Assembly: GCA_030605835.1 (NCBI GenBank) | Contig: JAUWHO010000027.1 | Span: 149,664-213,663 of the forward strand | Direction of reading: 5' to 3' | Source: Candidatus Zixiibacteriota bacterium | Lineage (GTDB): Bacteria > Zixibacteria > MSB-5A5 > DG-27 | DNA length: 64,000 nt | Part shown: positions 20,901 to 29,220 of the stretch, piece after piece | Numbering within the stretch: the first letter of the stretch is position 1 | How the letters are laid out: every line of letters starts with the position of its first letter | Program-made: the position numbers and the translations under genes | The notes under the pieces: generated by a model | Told to the model about the DNA's origin: nothing | The model's input: the letters and a program-made list of their open reading frames with translations, nothing else | Database searches by the model: none

Positions 20901-21275
20901 TAGCTGCCGGAGGTAAATCTCCGGTTCATGGATGATTATCGTCTCAATCTCCAGTTGTTTCTTTAACAGAGATAGCAGGCGGTATTTCAGCTTCAGGCGC
21001 TTCAGGCGGAGAAAGACGTTTCCGCCGCAGTCCGGGGGATCGTGAATCTGCAAGCCTTTCAGCCGGACCCCGGAGAGAATGGAGATATCGAGAGAATCAA
21101 TTTGAATCAGACGATTGAGCTTCTGAGAGAGAGTTTCGGTGGCGATCTGTTTGATCTTGTGGTCAGTGAAGTAAAGCGTCCTCAAGCCGATGGCGACGAT
21201 GAGTGCCAGCACAAACAGAGAGAGAATCAGAATGAGAAATATCTTGGAGATTCTTTTGAGGTTTACCTTTCGCAA
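18000..21275 (-). CDS. AsmA-like / YdbH-like intermembrane bridge protein
   Basis: 1091 aa, N-terminal TM 'IFLILILSLFVLALIVAIGL', beta-rich AsmA-like body ('DISILSGVRLKGLQIHDP', 'LSGDIYLRGRGLLPGGELEAELDITQVSAEVLSRIFDFLDPEG'); next to the DUF1318 gene. Confidence 0.65.
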   Translation of the reverse strand: MRKVNLKRISKIFLILILSLFVLALIVAIGLRTLYFTDHKIKQIATETLSQKLNRLIQIDSLDISILSGVRLKGLQIHDPPDCGGNVFLRLKRLKLKYRLLSLLKKQLEIETIIIHEPEIYLRQLSDTLWNFSDLVQPKKRESPAASERAESELLLLLVLRNLELKQASVHLSGPGELELSGINLDIESLFFRSPEDFSLKARFQISPQDRKNLSISSVSTAPELKISSNLTFTLSGQISSEVPSAGEVEFSLKDSEIYFGRTFPALSLSAGLKYVYDMGADSLQLEEIYFELNENRLLQAEVTLTSLVAQPQFRFASRSNGLNLGNFSHVIHEFLPALRIEGETYWENIWAEGNEEKINAGVTFGLRNVCAQDSTTGLAIDRLDFQAKLEAGIALSSSDIEVKLDGSFSLKEVNYPLDDFLTITVAGIGGRFGVELDSLERQMPRVKEATFEAAVNEIFGGRASISATSRLPGPVLSGTASLEQIQFDQLPQSPVIGSGGLKLDFSAADFGDIVCAFSLFTDSLKYHLGGDSMILEPLKFSGNAKLSLEEDLSRIELVHLDLTSTGLLDLSASGGLYNFGRDSLTANLEAKIKHNRLSDFLPLELNRSLGGLQFAGETEIKTTIRGRLPASSRTQIDINTILELTDFGMILPAFETELRGLGGELILAFQGDRVELEGLFRLDWIENYNYLVNPISDCFLSLKASVTNLPRGDEPAPTEMSLFLENLQFDCLSLKFGLALNGMVSDLSSSPKLRLAGSFDFRSAEEMTLFGEMKAKGGLSLRMNLSMRDSLVTLYGSADFQYLNLEMPPLVSIENMNGHIPFHQKLDLRDMSLVQETKEVSALYASSPFNYERLRAYNLQRGENISNFKIDRITAMRFSAQNLEMDVTFGNSALHIPRLVGNLYDGNLYGNLLVDLKSLKLGGRELNLEEVEYRAYLQFSSVNFSEMTGLKEKIITAEKSLTGDIYLRGRGLLPGGELEAELDITQVSAEVLSRIFDFLDPEGTDPSLEMTKTFLDQKFKVIGIIPIRFRPRWFSCSVRHGNIYPSLHADVYAPVPFIKQLIRLPMPIRYDRIPLSVVLSQMGAEKEEEY

Positions 21276-21373
21276 AGGAGGCCTCGGACACAGCTTATCG
21301 AAACCTCAAAGAAACTAAGCCCCGGAAGGGGAGATGTCAATTTCTTTTGTCTGAGCTCTTTTTATGGGGGAAT

Positions 21374-21401
21374 AAAAAAAGGCAGAGACATTGCTCTGCC
21401 T
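21374..21401 (-). terminator. Rho-independent terminator of HU gene
   Basis: On minus strand AGGCAGAG-CAATGT-CTCTGCCT followed by a T-run. Confidence 0.75.
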
Positions 21402-21426
21402 TTCAAAGGACAAAACCCTCCGGTGG

Positions 21427-21702
21427 TTACCTCTTCACAGCTTCTTTCAGGGCTTTGCCCGGGCGGAACTTGGCGACCCTGCTGGCCGGAATCTTGATGG
21501 CCTGTCCGGTCTGCGGGTTTCTTCCCATGCGAGCCTTTCTGCGTGTAACCTCGAATGTCCCGAAACCGACGAAGGAGACTTTCTGTCCCTTCTTAAGGGA
21601 GCGGGTCACTCCGTCCAGAATGGAGCTTAAGGCTCTTGTGGCTTGGGCCTTGGTGACGTTGGCCTCTTTAGCACACTTGGCAATCAGTTCCTCTTTTGTC
21701 AC
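21427..21702 (-). CDS. hup: HU-family DNA-binding protein
   Basis: 'MTKEELIAKCAKEANVTKAQA...FGTFEVTRRKARMGRNPQTGQAIKIPASRVAKFRPGKALKEAV' is canonical HU. Confidence 0.97.
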   Translation of the reverse strand: MTKEELIAKCAKEANVTKAQATRALSSILDGVTRSLKKGQKVSFVGFGTFEVTRRKARMGRNPQTGQAIKIPASRVAKFRPGKALKEAVKR

Positions 21703-21888
21703 TTGCTCACCCCCTCGGGCTCATTTAGGGTTTGCGGTTTGCGGCCATTATCCACGCCGATTTTCCGGATACTATATGCCACCAGCCCGCGTTTGTCAAG
21801 ACTTTTTTGGGTCACAGTGAAAAAAAATTCTCTTAGCCCAGAACTGGTGAGGTCTCCGGAAGAGGGACGTGAGACGAAATCGCGGCGG

Positions 21889-24800
21889 CTATCGCAGGTG
21901 ACCTCCCTTGATGCCCCCCTCGCTTTTCTCGATTTTCACCTCCGGGATGGCTCTGATGTTGATGCGGATGTAGTATCCGCGGCGCACCCCGGTGGGAATC
22001 CAGTAGAACTGAAACTCCCAGCAGTGAAGGTCGCGGTGCACCTGGAACTGTTGCTCCACGATTCTTTTTGCCTCCACGTTGTAACGACTGGTGTATGCCA
22101 CCCTCCATTTGGTGGTGGGGGAAAGCTCTCCGCTTAAGTCAAACCAGCGGGTGATCGATCTAGTCACTCCGGCTCGGCTTTCGCTGTAGCGATGGGAGAG
22201 CCTCAGATTCCAGGAGAGGCCTTTCACACCTCCTCTCTCCCTTTCCGGTCCGAAGACCGCCTCCGCACCCGCCACCGGAAGTTCCTCTCTAGGTCCGCGT
22301 AGCTCCATTTCTTCTCTCCCCCTCAAAGATATTGTGGTGGAGGCGCTGAAGCTCAAAAGCCGGGGACGAAGCAACCTCAGCTCATCGCTGTCTTTTGGAT
22401 AGAAGCTGTGAGTGGCACCGATAGTTATCTCGATATTGGGTAAGGCTCGGGAGCGGACGCTAGATCTGAGATTCCCCCACTTGCGGGCCTGTGCCAAATA
22501 ATCGTAGCTGGTGGAGAAGTTGGCGCTAAACAGATCCGTCTTTCTCTCCTGGCCTCCGGTTTCGGTCTTCATCTGGAAGAGGTTGGCAAGCGAAAGTGAC
22601 AGGCGTTTCACTTTGGAGGTGGAGACCCCTTTGCCGGTGTAGGTTTTGTATTCGCTCCCCTTCTTGTACTCCGGTTGCCAGCTGTAGCTCACCGAGGGGG
22701 TCATCACGTGCCTCAAGGCTCGCAGGGGCCCCAACTTCATGCTGAAAGTCCCGTAGAGGTCGGTCTTGGCCGCCAGCGAAAAGCGATAGCTCCCCCTGCG
22801 GATAAACTCCTCGGTCTTGAGATTACGGTTTTCGCTGTCGTTGGTGGGCAGGATGTAATACCAGGTCTCCTGATAGCTGAGATTCGGAGTCAGGGTGAGG
22901 TAGTTGCCCAGGCTCTGAGGGCTGGAGATTCTCAAGTGATGGTCGGCCACCTGATACCTCCTCCAGAGAAAGATGTCGCCGGACTTGCGCTTGGAAAAAT
23001 AGTTCACACCCGAAGAGCTGAGGGAGTAATAGATAGAGTGATACCACCTCTTCGGTCTCTCTTCGTCCTTTTTTGTCGGTTGCCGGTAGGGGATTAAAGG
23101 TCGTTGCAGCTTTGTGAAAGTCACCGAGGGGAGTTTCTGAGTTCGGGTCTCGGTGTCTAAGTTCCAGCTCTGGTCCAAGGCCAAAGTCAGGTTTGCTCCC
23201 TCCCACCTCTTGCTGAGCGAAAGCTGGGAGTGGAGGCTGCGGTTGCGGATCTCCTCCGGATTGTAGCTGACGTCCTCGTAGTAGCTTTTATCGCTGATGA
23301 AATTTCCGCTGCCGGATAGCTTCATGGTGGGGGTGATATCCTGACTGTGCGCCATCCGGAGGCTCCAGCGCTTCCTTTTGCGGCGTTGAAGATCTTGCCA
23401 GCGAGACTCATAGACATAAGAACCGGACACGCTCCCCGCCAGTTTGTAACGCACCGCATAGCGTCCGTCGAGGTTGAAGGAAAGATGAGACTTCTCGTAG
23501 AAATCCATACTCCCCTGAAGATCCCAGTATTCCGAGGCCGCCCAGTAGTATCCCAAGTTTCTTATGAAACGTTCCCCCACCTCGAAATTTCCCAGCTCGA
23601 AGGTGGTGAATCCGGAGTGCCGACCTCTTTTGATGGGGAAGACATAGTAGGGGATGGCGGCCACCGGTAAATCCCCGATATACAGTATCACCGGCCGGGC
23701 GATGACCTTATCGCGGTGAATGACCTTCATCCTCTTGCCGTAAAAATGAAAGTGAGGTTCATCTAAGTCGCAGGAGGTGAACTCCCCCTCCTTGACGTAG
23801 AGGATCTCATTGGTGATCTTGCTGATCTGTTCCCCGTGGTAGAAGCCCCCCTCGAACTCGGTGTCCCCGGCCTTGATCTTCCCCCTCTTGGTCTCGATAT
23901 TGTAGACCATCTCCAGTCCGACGATTTCATCGGTCCCCTCCGTCAGGACCGGTGCATTCTTGACCACCTCTTCCCCCTCTTCCTCCTCCAGGCTCCCCCG
24001 GGCCTTCAAGAGTTTGGCGGAGGTGTTGTAGGTGATAAAATCCGCGGTCAGAGACATCTGCTTATGCTTCAGCCGGGAATTGGTCTTCAAGGTGATGGTG
24101 CTGTCGTCGAAAGTGTAAAGGATCTCGGAGGCAGAATAATAGACGGTATCGAGCGGCTGCGCCTGGAGGGTATCCGATACGGTTCTCTCTTTCGGCGCAA
24201 AGTAAGTTCCCCGAGCTCCACCGATGACCTCCACCTTCTGGGCCTTCCCCTCCGAGAGATAGAGGTTTAAGGTATCGCCGGAGACCTCGTTTTTGCCGGT
24301 TTTGCTCGAGTCCTTCGGGGCGGGCTGATAGAAACTTCTGGCGTTGCCCAGAGCCTGGACTTTTTTGACCTCCTCATCTTCTAAGAAGAAATCTATCCTC
24401 TGGCCGGTGAGGTAGCTCTCAGCGAAATCGGTCCTGGCCGAATCGGTCGGCTCCCAGCGGGTGGCTCTGGGGTTTCCGGTAACGATGACCTGACGCACCT
24501 CTTCCTCTTCGATGACAATCTCCATTCTCTCCCCGGTGAGCTGGTTGTCCTCCTGCCATGCCACCGGGGATTGGCTCAAAACGATCCTATCCTCTGTGGC
24601 GAAGAGCTCCGCATGACCGCAGTCGGCTTTCAATTTACCTCTTGCGATGGTGACCGAATCGATCGCCACCGCCCTTTTCTCCCCGGTGTAGTATTCCAGC
24701 CTCAGAGCGTCGACGGTCAAGCTTTCCGGGGAGTGGGCCTTGAAGACGGCGCGGGGTGAGATGGTGGCAACGACGAGTTTCTTCTTGCGGTCGTATTCGG

Positions 24801-25197
24801 CATAGCCGGAGGTTATGATCGTCTCCTCTTCGGGATCGACGGCGACCACATTCCCTCTGGCCATCGCTTTTTTGATTCTCTTGATATAGGTCAAGCGGTC
24901 ACAGGTTAATATCTGCTCTTCGTCCTGAAGCTCGGCGTTCCCCTGCACCACCACCTGGCCGGCAGTCTTATACCAGACCGCCCGGTCGCCCTTCAAGGTG
25001 GCCTCACCCTGTCGAAGCAGGACGCTGTCGGTCAGAACGATAATGGTATTCTCAGGGTCGTTGTTGAACTCCAATGAGCCGGCGTGCAGAAGCTCGATCG
25101 GCTCCTCCTCACTCTTCTGAGCCTGGGCCAGCGGTGAAGCCAAGAGTGTCAGAAGCAAAAGGAGAAAGGGAGGTGACATTTTTGCTTTGAGAAACAT
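21889..25197 (-). CDS. lptD: LptD/OstA-like LPS-assembly outer membrane protein
   Basis: Signal peptide, OstA/LptA-like repeats, 'PVAAIPYYVFPIKRGRHSGFTTFELG' and long C-terminal beta-barrel. Confidence 0.8.
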   Translation of the reverse strand: MFLKAKMSPPFLLLLLTLLASPLAQAQKSEEEPIELLHAGSLEFNNDPENTIIVLTDSVLLRQGEATLKGDRAVWYKTAGQVVVQGNAELQDEEQILTCDRLTYIKRIKKAMARGNVVAVDPEEETIITSGYAEYDRKKKLVVATISPRAVFKAHSPESLTVDALRLEYYTGEKRAVAIDSVTIARGKLKADCGHAELFATEDRIVLSQSPVAWQEDNQLTGERMEIVIEEEEVRQVIVTGNPRATRWEPTDSARTDFAESYLTGQRIDFFLEDEEVKKVQALGNARSFYQPAPKDSSKTGKNEVSGDTLNLYLSEGKAQKVEVIGGARGTYFAPKERTVSDTLQAQPLDTVYYSASEILYTFDDSTITLKTNSRLKHKQMSLTADFITYNTSAKLLKARGSLEEEEGEEVVKNAPVLTEGTDEIVGLEMVYNIETKRGKIKAGDTEFEGGFYHGEQISKITNEILYVKEGEFTSCDLDEPHFHFYGKRMKVIHRDKVIARPVILYIGDLPVAAIPYYVFPIKRGRHSGFTTFELGNFEVGERFIRNLGYYWAASEYWDLQGSMDFYEKSHLSFNLDGRYAVRYKLAGSVSGSYVYESRWQDLQRRKRKRWSLRMAHSQDITPTMKLSGSGNFISDKSYYEDVSYNPEEIRNRSLHSQLSLSKRWEGANLTLALDQSWNLDTETRTQKLPSVTFTKLQRPLIPYRQPTKKDEERPKRWYHSIYYSLSSSGVNYFSKRKSGDIFLWRRYQVADHHLRISSPQSLGNYLTLTPNLSYQETWYYILPTNDSENRNLKTEEFIRRGSYRFSLAAKTDLYGTFSMKLGPLRALRHVMTPSVSYSWQPEYKKGSEYKTYTGKGVSTSKVKRLSLSLANLFQMKTETGGQERKTDLFSANFSTSYDYLAQARKWGNLRSSVRSRALPNIEITIGATHSFYPKDSDELRLLRPRLLSFSASTTISLRGREEMELRGPREELPVAGAEAVFGPERERGGVKGLSWNLRLSHRYSESRAGVTRSITRWFDLSGELSPTTKWRVAYTSRYNVEAKRIVEQQFQVHRDLHCWEFQFYWIPTGVRRGYYIRINIRAIPEVKIEKSEGGIKGGHLR

Positions 25198-25633
25198 GCT
25201 CTGCCCAATATAGTTTCGTCCGGTCTCACCTGCAATTTCATACTAATCCAGATGAAGATAAAAATCAAGTTCTGCTCTGGACAGTTCATCCCCGTCGGCG
25301 GTGAGCGAAAAACCGATATGGTGCCCTCTATTCTGTTCGGAAAACATCCGCTATCTTATACCTTTGGCCTGGGATATTGTCGTTGACAGAATCGCACTAG
25401 CGGTTATTGTGATCAGTGGGGAAAGCTCGCATGAGAGGACTTCTCCTGCTTCACGTAGAGACTAAGCCTTCACAATCGGAGGTAGCTACGTTTAGAAACC
25501 AAGGTTTGATTATCATCCTGGCCTTATTCGTGTTCTTGCCCGGGAGCCTCTTAGGTCGGCTCCGACTTGCGTTTAATGAAGCTGAATTAGGTTCAATAAC
25601 TATGACTCAGCCTGAGTAAAGAGGAGGTAAACC

Positions 25634-26076
25634 GTGTTCCCCTCGAATCTGTCTGGTAGCAAAGGGGGCTGGTTTCACCTTTGGGCTGTTCTCTTCTTTC
25701 CCCTGTTTCTCTTTCTGGCGAACTCCCACTCATTCGAAGGGATACGGCACCATCAGAACCTCTCGCACTGGTATAATCCCGAGAATTCCGAAAGAATAAA
25801 GGCTGGATATGGAGTCAACAGCATCACCGACGTCACCCTGCTTTCCTCTTCGGTGTTTCCGGGGGATTTTTTCGATCTGGTCTATCGCAACGGATATCTC
25901 TATTTAGCCAACGGGTGGCAGAACTACGATGGAAATCTCAAAATCTTCGATGTCTCCAATCCGCTGGCTATGGTCGCCTAACCTGGTATCCTGAAAGAGT
26001 CGGTTCGGGAGTCTATTTCTGCAAACTGACGGCGCCAGGCAGGACAAAAGTAGGGCGATTGACTTTGCTCAAATAA
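25634..26076 (+). pseudogene. Truncated secreted protein with internal deletion; C-terminal sorting tail retained out of frame
   Basis: ORF 25634-25981 starts with signal peptide and 'LVYRNGYLYLANGWQNYDGNLKIFDVSNP', then stops; an alternate frame immediately continues 'LTWYPERVGSGVYFCKLTAPGRTKVGRLTLLK*' ending at 26076. Confidence 0.75.
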
Positions 26077-26251
26077 AGCCTCCCGGGGGTGTGGATTTAT
26101 TGCACTGCATCTGTACAAGCCTCAGGTGGGCTTGAGCTTCTGTCTGAGGGGGTATCGTTGCGGAGGTCTTCGACCGATTCTTGGGGGAATAATTGAACAG
26201 AGCTAACAGTGTGAGGATCACTTAAAGCATTGAACAAATCGATTATTTGCC

Positions 26252-26280
26252 TTGACTAAAGTATCTGCTTTTGTTATAAT
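26252..26280 (+). promoter_or_regulatory. Sigma70-like promoter for the subtilase gene
   Basis: TTGACT-17 bp-TATAAT. Confidence 0.7.
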
Positions 26281-26538
26281 TCATATAAGAGGTGGTTTGA
26301 TCTGGAGCTCGCCGGGAGGTTATAAGGAACTTCAGTCCCGAGGCGAGAGTTAATCATAACGATGATGAAGCGGCTTCTATACAGAAGTGTCGAGACGCAG
26401 GAACTTCCGCCAGAGGGACTGTACGAATTACAATCTGCTTTTCATCTTCGGAACGTAGCTTTTTGATGCCAGGCTTTCTTCAGGGAAGTCAGCAATTATT
26501 TAAGACAGAATCGTCATAGAAAACCGACTTTGAGCTCG

Positions 26539-26548
26539 AGGAGGTGAT
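26539..26548 (+). promoter_or_regulatory. Extended anti-SD-complementary element AGGAGGTGAT in 5' leader
   Basis: CTCGAGGAGGTGATGTCGACC; about 100 nt upstream of the likely ATG at 26650. Confidence 0.5.
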
Positions 26549-26649
26549 GTCGACCCCCACAGAATCTTTCTGGGTTTCACTCTCCAGAAGAGTGATTGAG
26601 TGTTTGGAACTATTGCCAATCGAATTTGGCTAGCAGGAGAATTAGGAAA

Positions 26650-28773
26650 ATGAGAAAAAGTATTCTTGTTATTTTGGTGGGGGTCTTGCTGTGCGGATAT
26701 TCTCTGGCTCAGGCGGGAGTTATCGACCCGGAGCTGGAGCTTGTCCTCGATAACAGCTCCCCCAACGAGCCGTTGCAGGTCCTGGCTTTCATGTCGGATC
26801 GCGTTGACCTCAACCAGATGAATTTGGAGTTTGATGCCCTGGGCACCGACATGAGCACCCGTCACGAAATGGTGATCCGTTCTCTCCAAAAGAAGTCTTA
26901 CGAGACTCAAGGGGAGCTTTTAGATTACCTGGAGGCCCACAGTGTGGCCGGCGAGGTAAAGAGCTACCACGGTTTCTGGATCGACAACAGCATCGTCTTC
27001 GAAGCCCCCAAGGAGATTATCTATGCGGTGGCCGATCGAGAAGACGTTGCCAAGGTCTTCCTCGACTACTTCATTGAGAACAGTAAACCCACCAGCATCC
27101 AGCCTCCGGGGACAATCCTCGGGGTGGAGCCGGGCTTGAAGGCCATCAGGGTCGACGAGGTCTGGGCGCTGGGAATCACCGGCGAGGGGCAGCTGGTTTC
27201 CCATTTAGACACAGGAGTTGACGGCACCCATCCGGCACTGGCAGATCGCTGGCGAGGACTTGATCCCCAGTACTCCGGACATCCGGAGTGGGCTTGGTTT
27301 GAGCCCAATTACGGAACCACTTTCCCACGAGATTACGGGAGCCACGGCACTCACACCATGGGCACCGTCTGTGGCGCCAACCACGCCAGTGGCGATACCA
27401 TCGGGGTGGCCTTTGACGCCGAGTGGATTTCGGCGGCGGTGATTGACATCATCAACATCGAGACCACCATCGCCGATGCCAAGAGCGCCTTCCAGTGGAT
27501 CGCCGACCCCGATGGGGATCCTGGCACCATGTGGGACGTCCCCGGTAGCAACTCCAACTCCTGGCGAATCTCCCCGATTTATCACGGTCAGTATTTGCCG
27601 GATGGCCCCTGCGACAGCATGTTTTGGGGTTATATCCGCGGTTGCGAGGCCGCTGGGGTGGTGGTAGTCTTCTCCGGCGGGAACGAAGGGCCCGGTCCCA
27701 CCACTCACGGTAATCCCCCCAACTGGGCGGAGGACGACTACACCTGTTTTGCCGTCGGGGCCGTTGACGGTAACGACCCGAATATGCCCATCGCCAGTTT
27801 TTCCAGCCGGGGTCCGGAGTATTGTACTCCCACCGGCGATCCCACGATAAAACCGGAGATCTGTGCTCCGGGAGTGAGCGTCCGTTCCAGCGTCCCCGGA
27901 GGAGGTTACTCCTCTTACAGTGGCACCTCCATGGCCTCGCCTCACATCAACGGGGTTATAGCCCTGATGCGCCAGGCCAGCCCCAACCTGCCGGTTAACT
28001 TCATCAAGCAGGTCATGATGGAGACCGCCGTAGATAAGGGTGATCCTGGAGAGGACAATGCCTACGGCTGGGGAGTGGTGGATGCCTACGAAGCGGTGAT
28101 GCAGGTTTTCACCGGACTCTCCATGTCCTGTGAGGCTTTGAGCCCCACTTTCTGCCGGGGAGCCAACTTCTACTTCAAGGTGAACACCTTCAACTCCACT
28201 GGAGGGCCGATCAACGTCGTCATGACCTTTGGCGGTTACGCCGGCTACGACTGCGATCCCGGGAATGCCCTGGTCACCATTCCCAGAAACCGGACCATCC
28301 CGGAGGGGACCAACACCACGAGTTACTACTTTAAAGTCCCGAACGCCGCCGCACCCGGCAACTACAGCGCCTCCATCGGTTTCAGCCACAGTGGCCAGGA
28401 CTATTTCTGCTGCATGAACACCATCATCAAGCAGTGTGCACCCTGGAAGGTGGGCGACAACGCCGAGTGGGGCTTGGTGGAGGTCGGTCGTCCGGAGGCT
28501 ACCTTGCCGACGGTCACCTCTTTGGCTCAGAACCACCCTAACCCCTTCAACGCCAACACCAACATCGGCTATGCGCTGACGGAGGCGGGGAAGGTCGAGC
28601 TGAAGGTTTATAACTTGAGCGGTCAGCTGGTGGAGACTCTGGTTGACGGTTTCCAGGAGGCCGGCGAGTACGTCGTCACCTGGGAGGCCTCTTCTGTCTC
28701 CAGCGGAGTCTATTTCTACAAGCTGATCACTGCCGATTACACCTCCGTGAAGCGGATGAGCCTCTTGAGATAG
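26650..28773 (+). CDS. Secreted subtilisin-like (S8) serine protease with C-terminal type-IX-like sorting domain
   Basis: ATG 26650 preceded by AGGAG; signal peptide MRKSILVILVGVLLCGYSLAQAG; triad motifs 'HLDTGVDGTHP', 'GSHGTHTMG', 'YSGTSMASPHINGV'; CTD 'NHPNPFNANTNIGY...SSGVYFYKL'. Confidence 0.95.
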   Translation: MRKSILVILVGVLLCGYSLAQAGVIDPELELVLDNSSPNEPLQVLAFMSDRVDLNQMNLEFDALGTDMSTRHEMVIRSLQKKSYETQGELLDYLEAHSVAGEVKSYHGFWIDNSIVFEAPKEIIYAVADREDVAKVFLDYFIENSKPTSIQPPGTILGVEPGLKAIRVDEVWALGITGEGQLVSHLDTGVDGTHPALADRWRGLDPQYSGHPEWAWFEPNYGTTFPRDYGSHGTHTMGTVCGANHASGDTIGVAFDAEWISAAVIDIINIETTIADAKSAFQWIADPDGDPGTMWDVPGSNSNSWRISPIYHGQYLPDGPCDSMFWGYIRGCEAAGVVVVFSGGNEGPGPTTHGNPPNWAEDDYTCFAVGAVDGNDPNMPIASFSSRGPEYCTPTGDPTIKPEICAPGVSVRSSVPGGGYSSYSGTSMASPHINGVIALMRQASPNLPVNFIKQVMMETAVDKGDPGEDNAYGWGVVDAYEAVMQVFTGLSMSCEALSPTFCRGANFYFKVNTFNSTGGPINVVMTFGGYAGYDCDPGNALVTIPRNRTIPEGTNTTSYYFKVPNAAAPGNYSASIGFSHSGQDYFCCMNTIIKQCAPWKVGDNAEWGLVEVGRPEATLPTVTSLAQNHPNPFNANTNIGYALTEAGKVELKVYNLSGQLVETLVDGFQEAGEYVVTWEASSVSSGVYFYKLITADYTSVKRMSLLR

Positions 28774-28797
28774 GCTTTTCCAGTAACGGAAGCTTAG

Positions 28798-28827
28798 GGC
28801 CGGTCATCTCTGACCGGCCTTTTTTTT
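28798..28827 (+). terminator. Rho-independent terminator
   Basis: GGCCGGTCA-TCTC-TGACCGGCC followed by TTTTTTTT. Confidence 0.9.
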
Positions 28828-28838
28828 GAAAAAAATGC

Positions 28839-28867
28839 TTGACAAGGGGATGGCAAATGGTTATTTA
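28839..28867 (+). promoter_or_regulatory. Putative promoter for the 512-aa secreted protein
   Basis: TTGACA-17 bp-TATTTA immediately after the terminator. Confidence 0.5.
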
Positions 28868-29127
28868 TATAAAGCAAGGGATAGAGCAGCAGGCTCAACC
28901 GCTCGAACCTCGTTTGATCTTCTTGGGTTTGCGGTGTCTGTAAACTTCATTTAGCCTCAGTCGGGAATTGGAAAGTGTGTTTTAGGTGACATAGGTTTGA
29001 CCTCATTCGAGAGATCTAGCTATGAGGATCCAGAGACGGTCAGAAGTGTCAACTCTAAAGCTGAAAGGAGGGAGGAGCAAACAGGAAACGCAATAGCTCA
29101 CAACCTGTAACCTTTCATTCCCGAGAG

Positions 29128-29137
29128 GAGGTGATAG
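29128..29137 (+). promoter_or_regulatory. Extended anti-SD-complementary element AGGAGGTGAT in 5' leader
   Basis: CCCGAGAGGAGGTGATAGCCGCACC; 84 nt upstream of ATG 29221. Confidence 0.5.
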
Positions 29138-29220
29138 CCGCACCAACAATATCCACAATTCACTTTTTCCGAAACTCTTCAACTTCTAACTGGCTCTTTA
29201 CGAAGAGCCCGGAGTGAAAA

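Noticed and set aside
26547-26633. Short ORF starting at ATG overlapping AGGAGGTGATG upstream of the subtilase
   Set aside because: SD-to-start spacing is only about 2 nt and equivalent ORFs are not present at the other leaders, so a common leader-peptide explanation is not supported there.
27205-28536. 443-aa minus-strand ORF
   Set aside because: Antisense to the well-supported S8 protease; low-complexity, no family signal.
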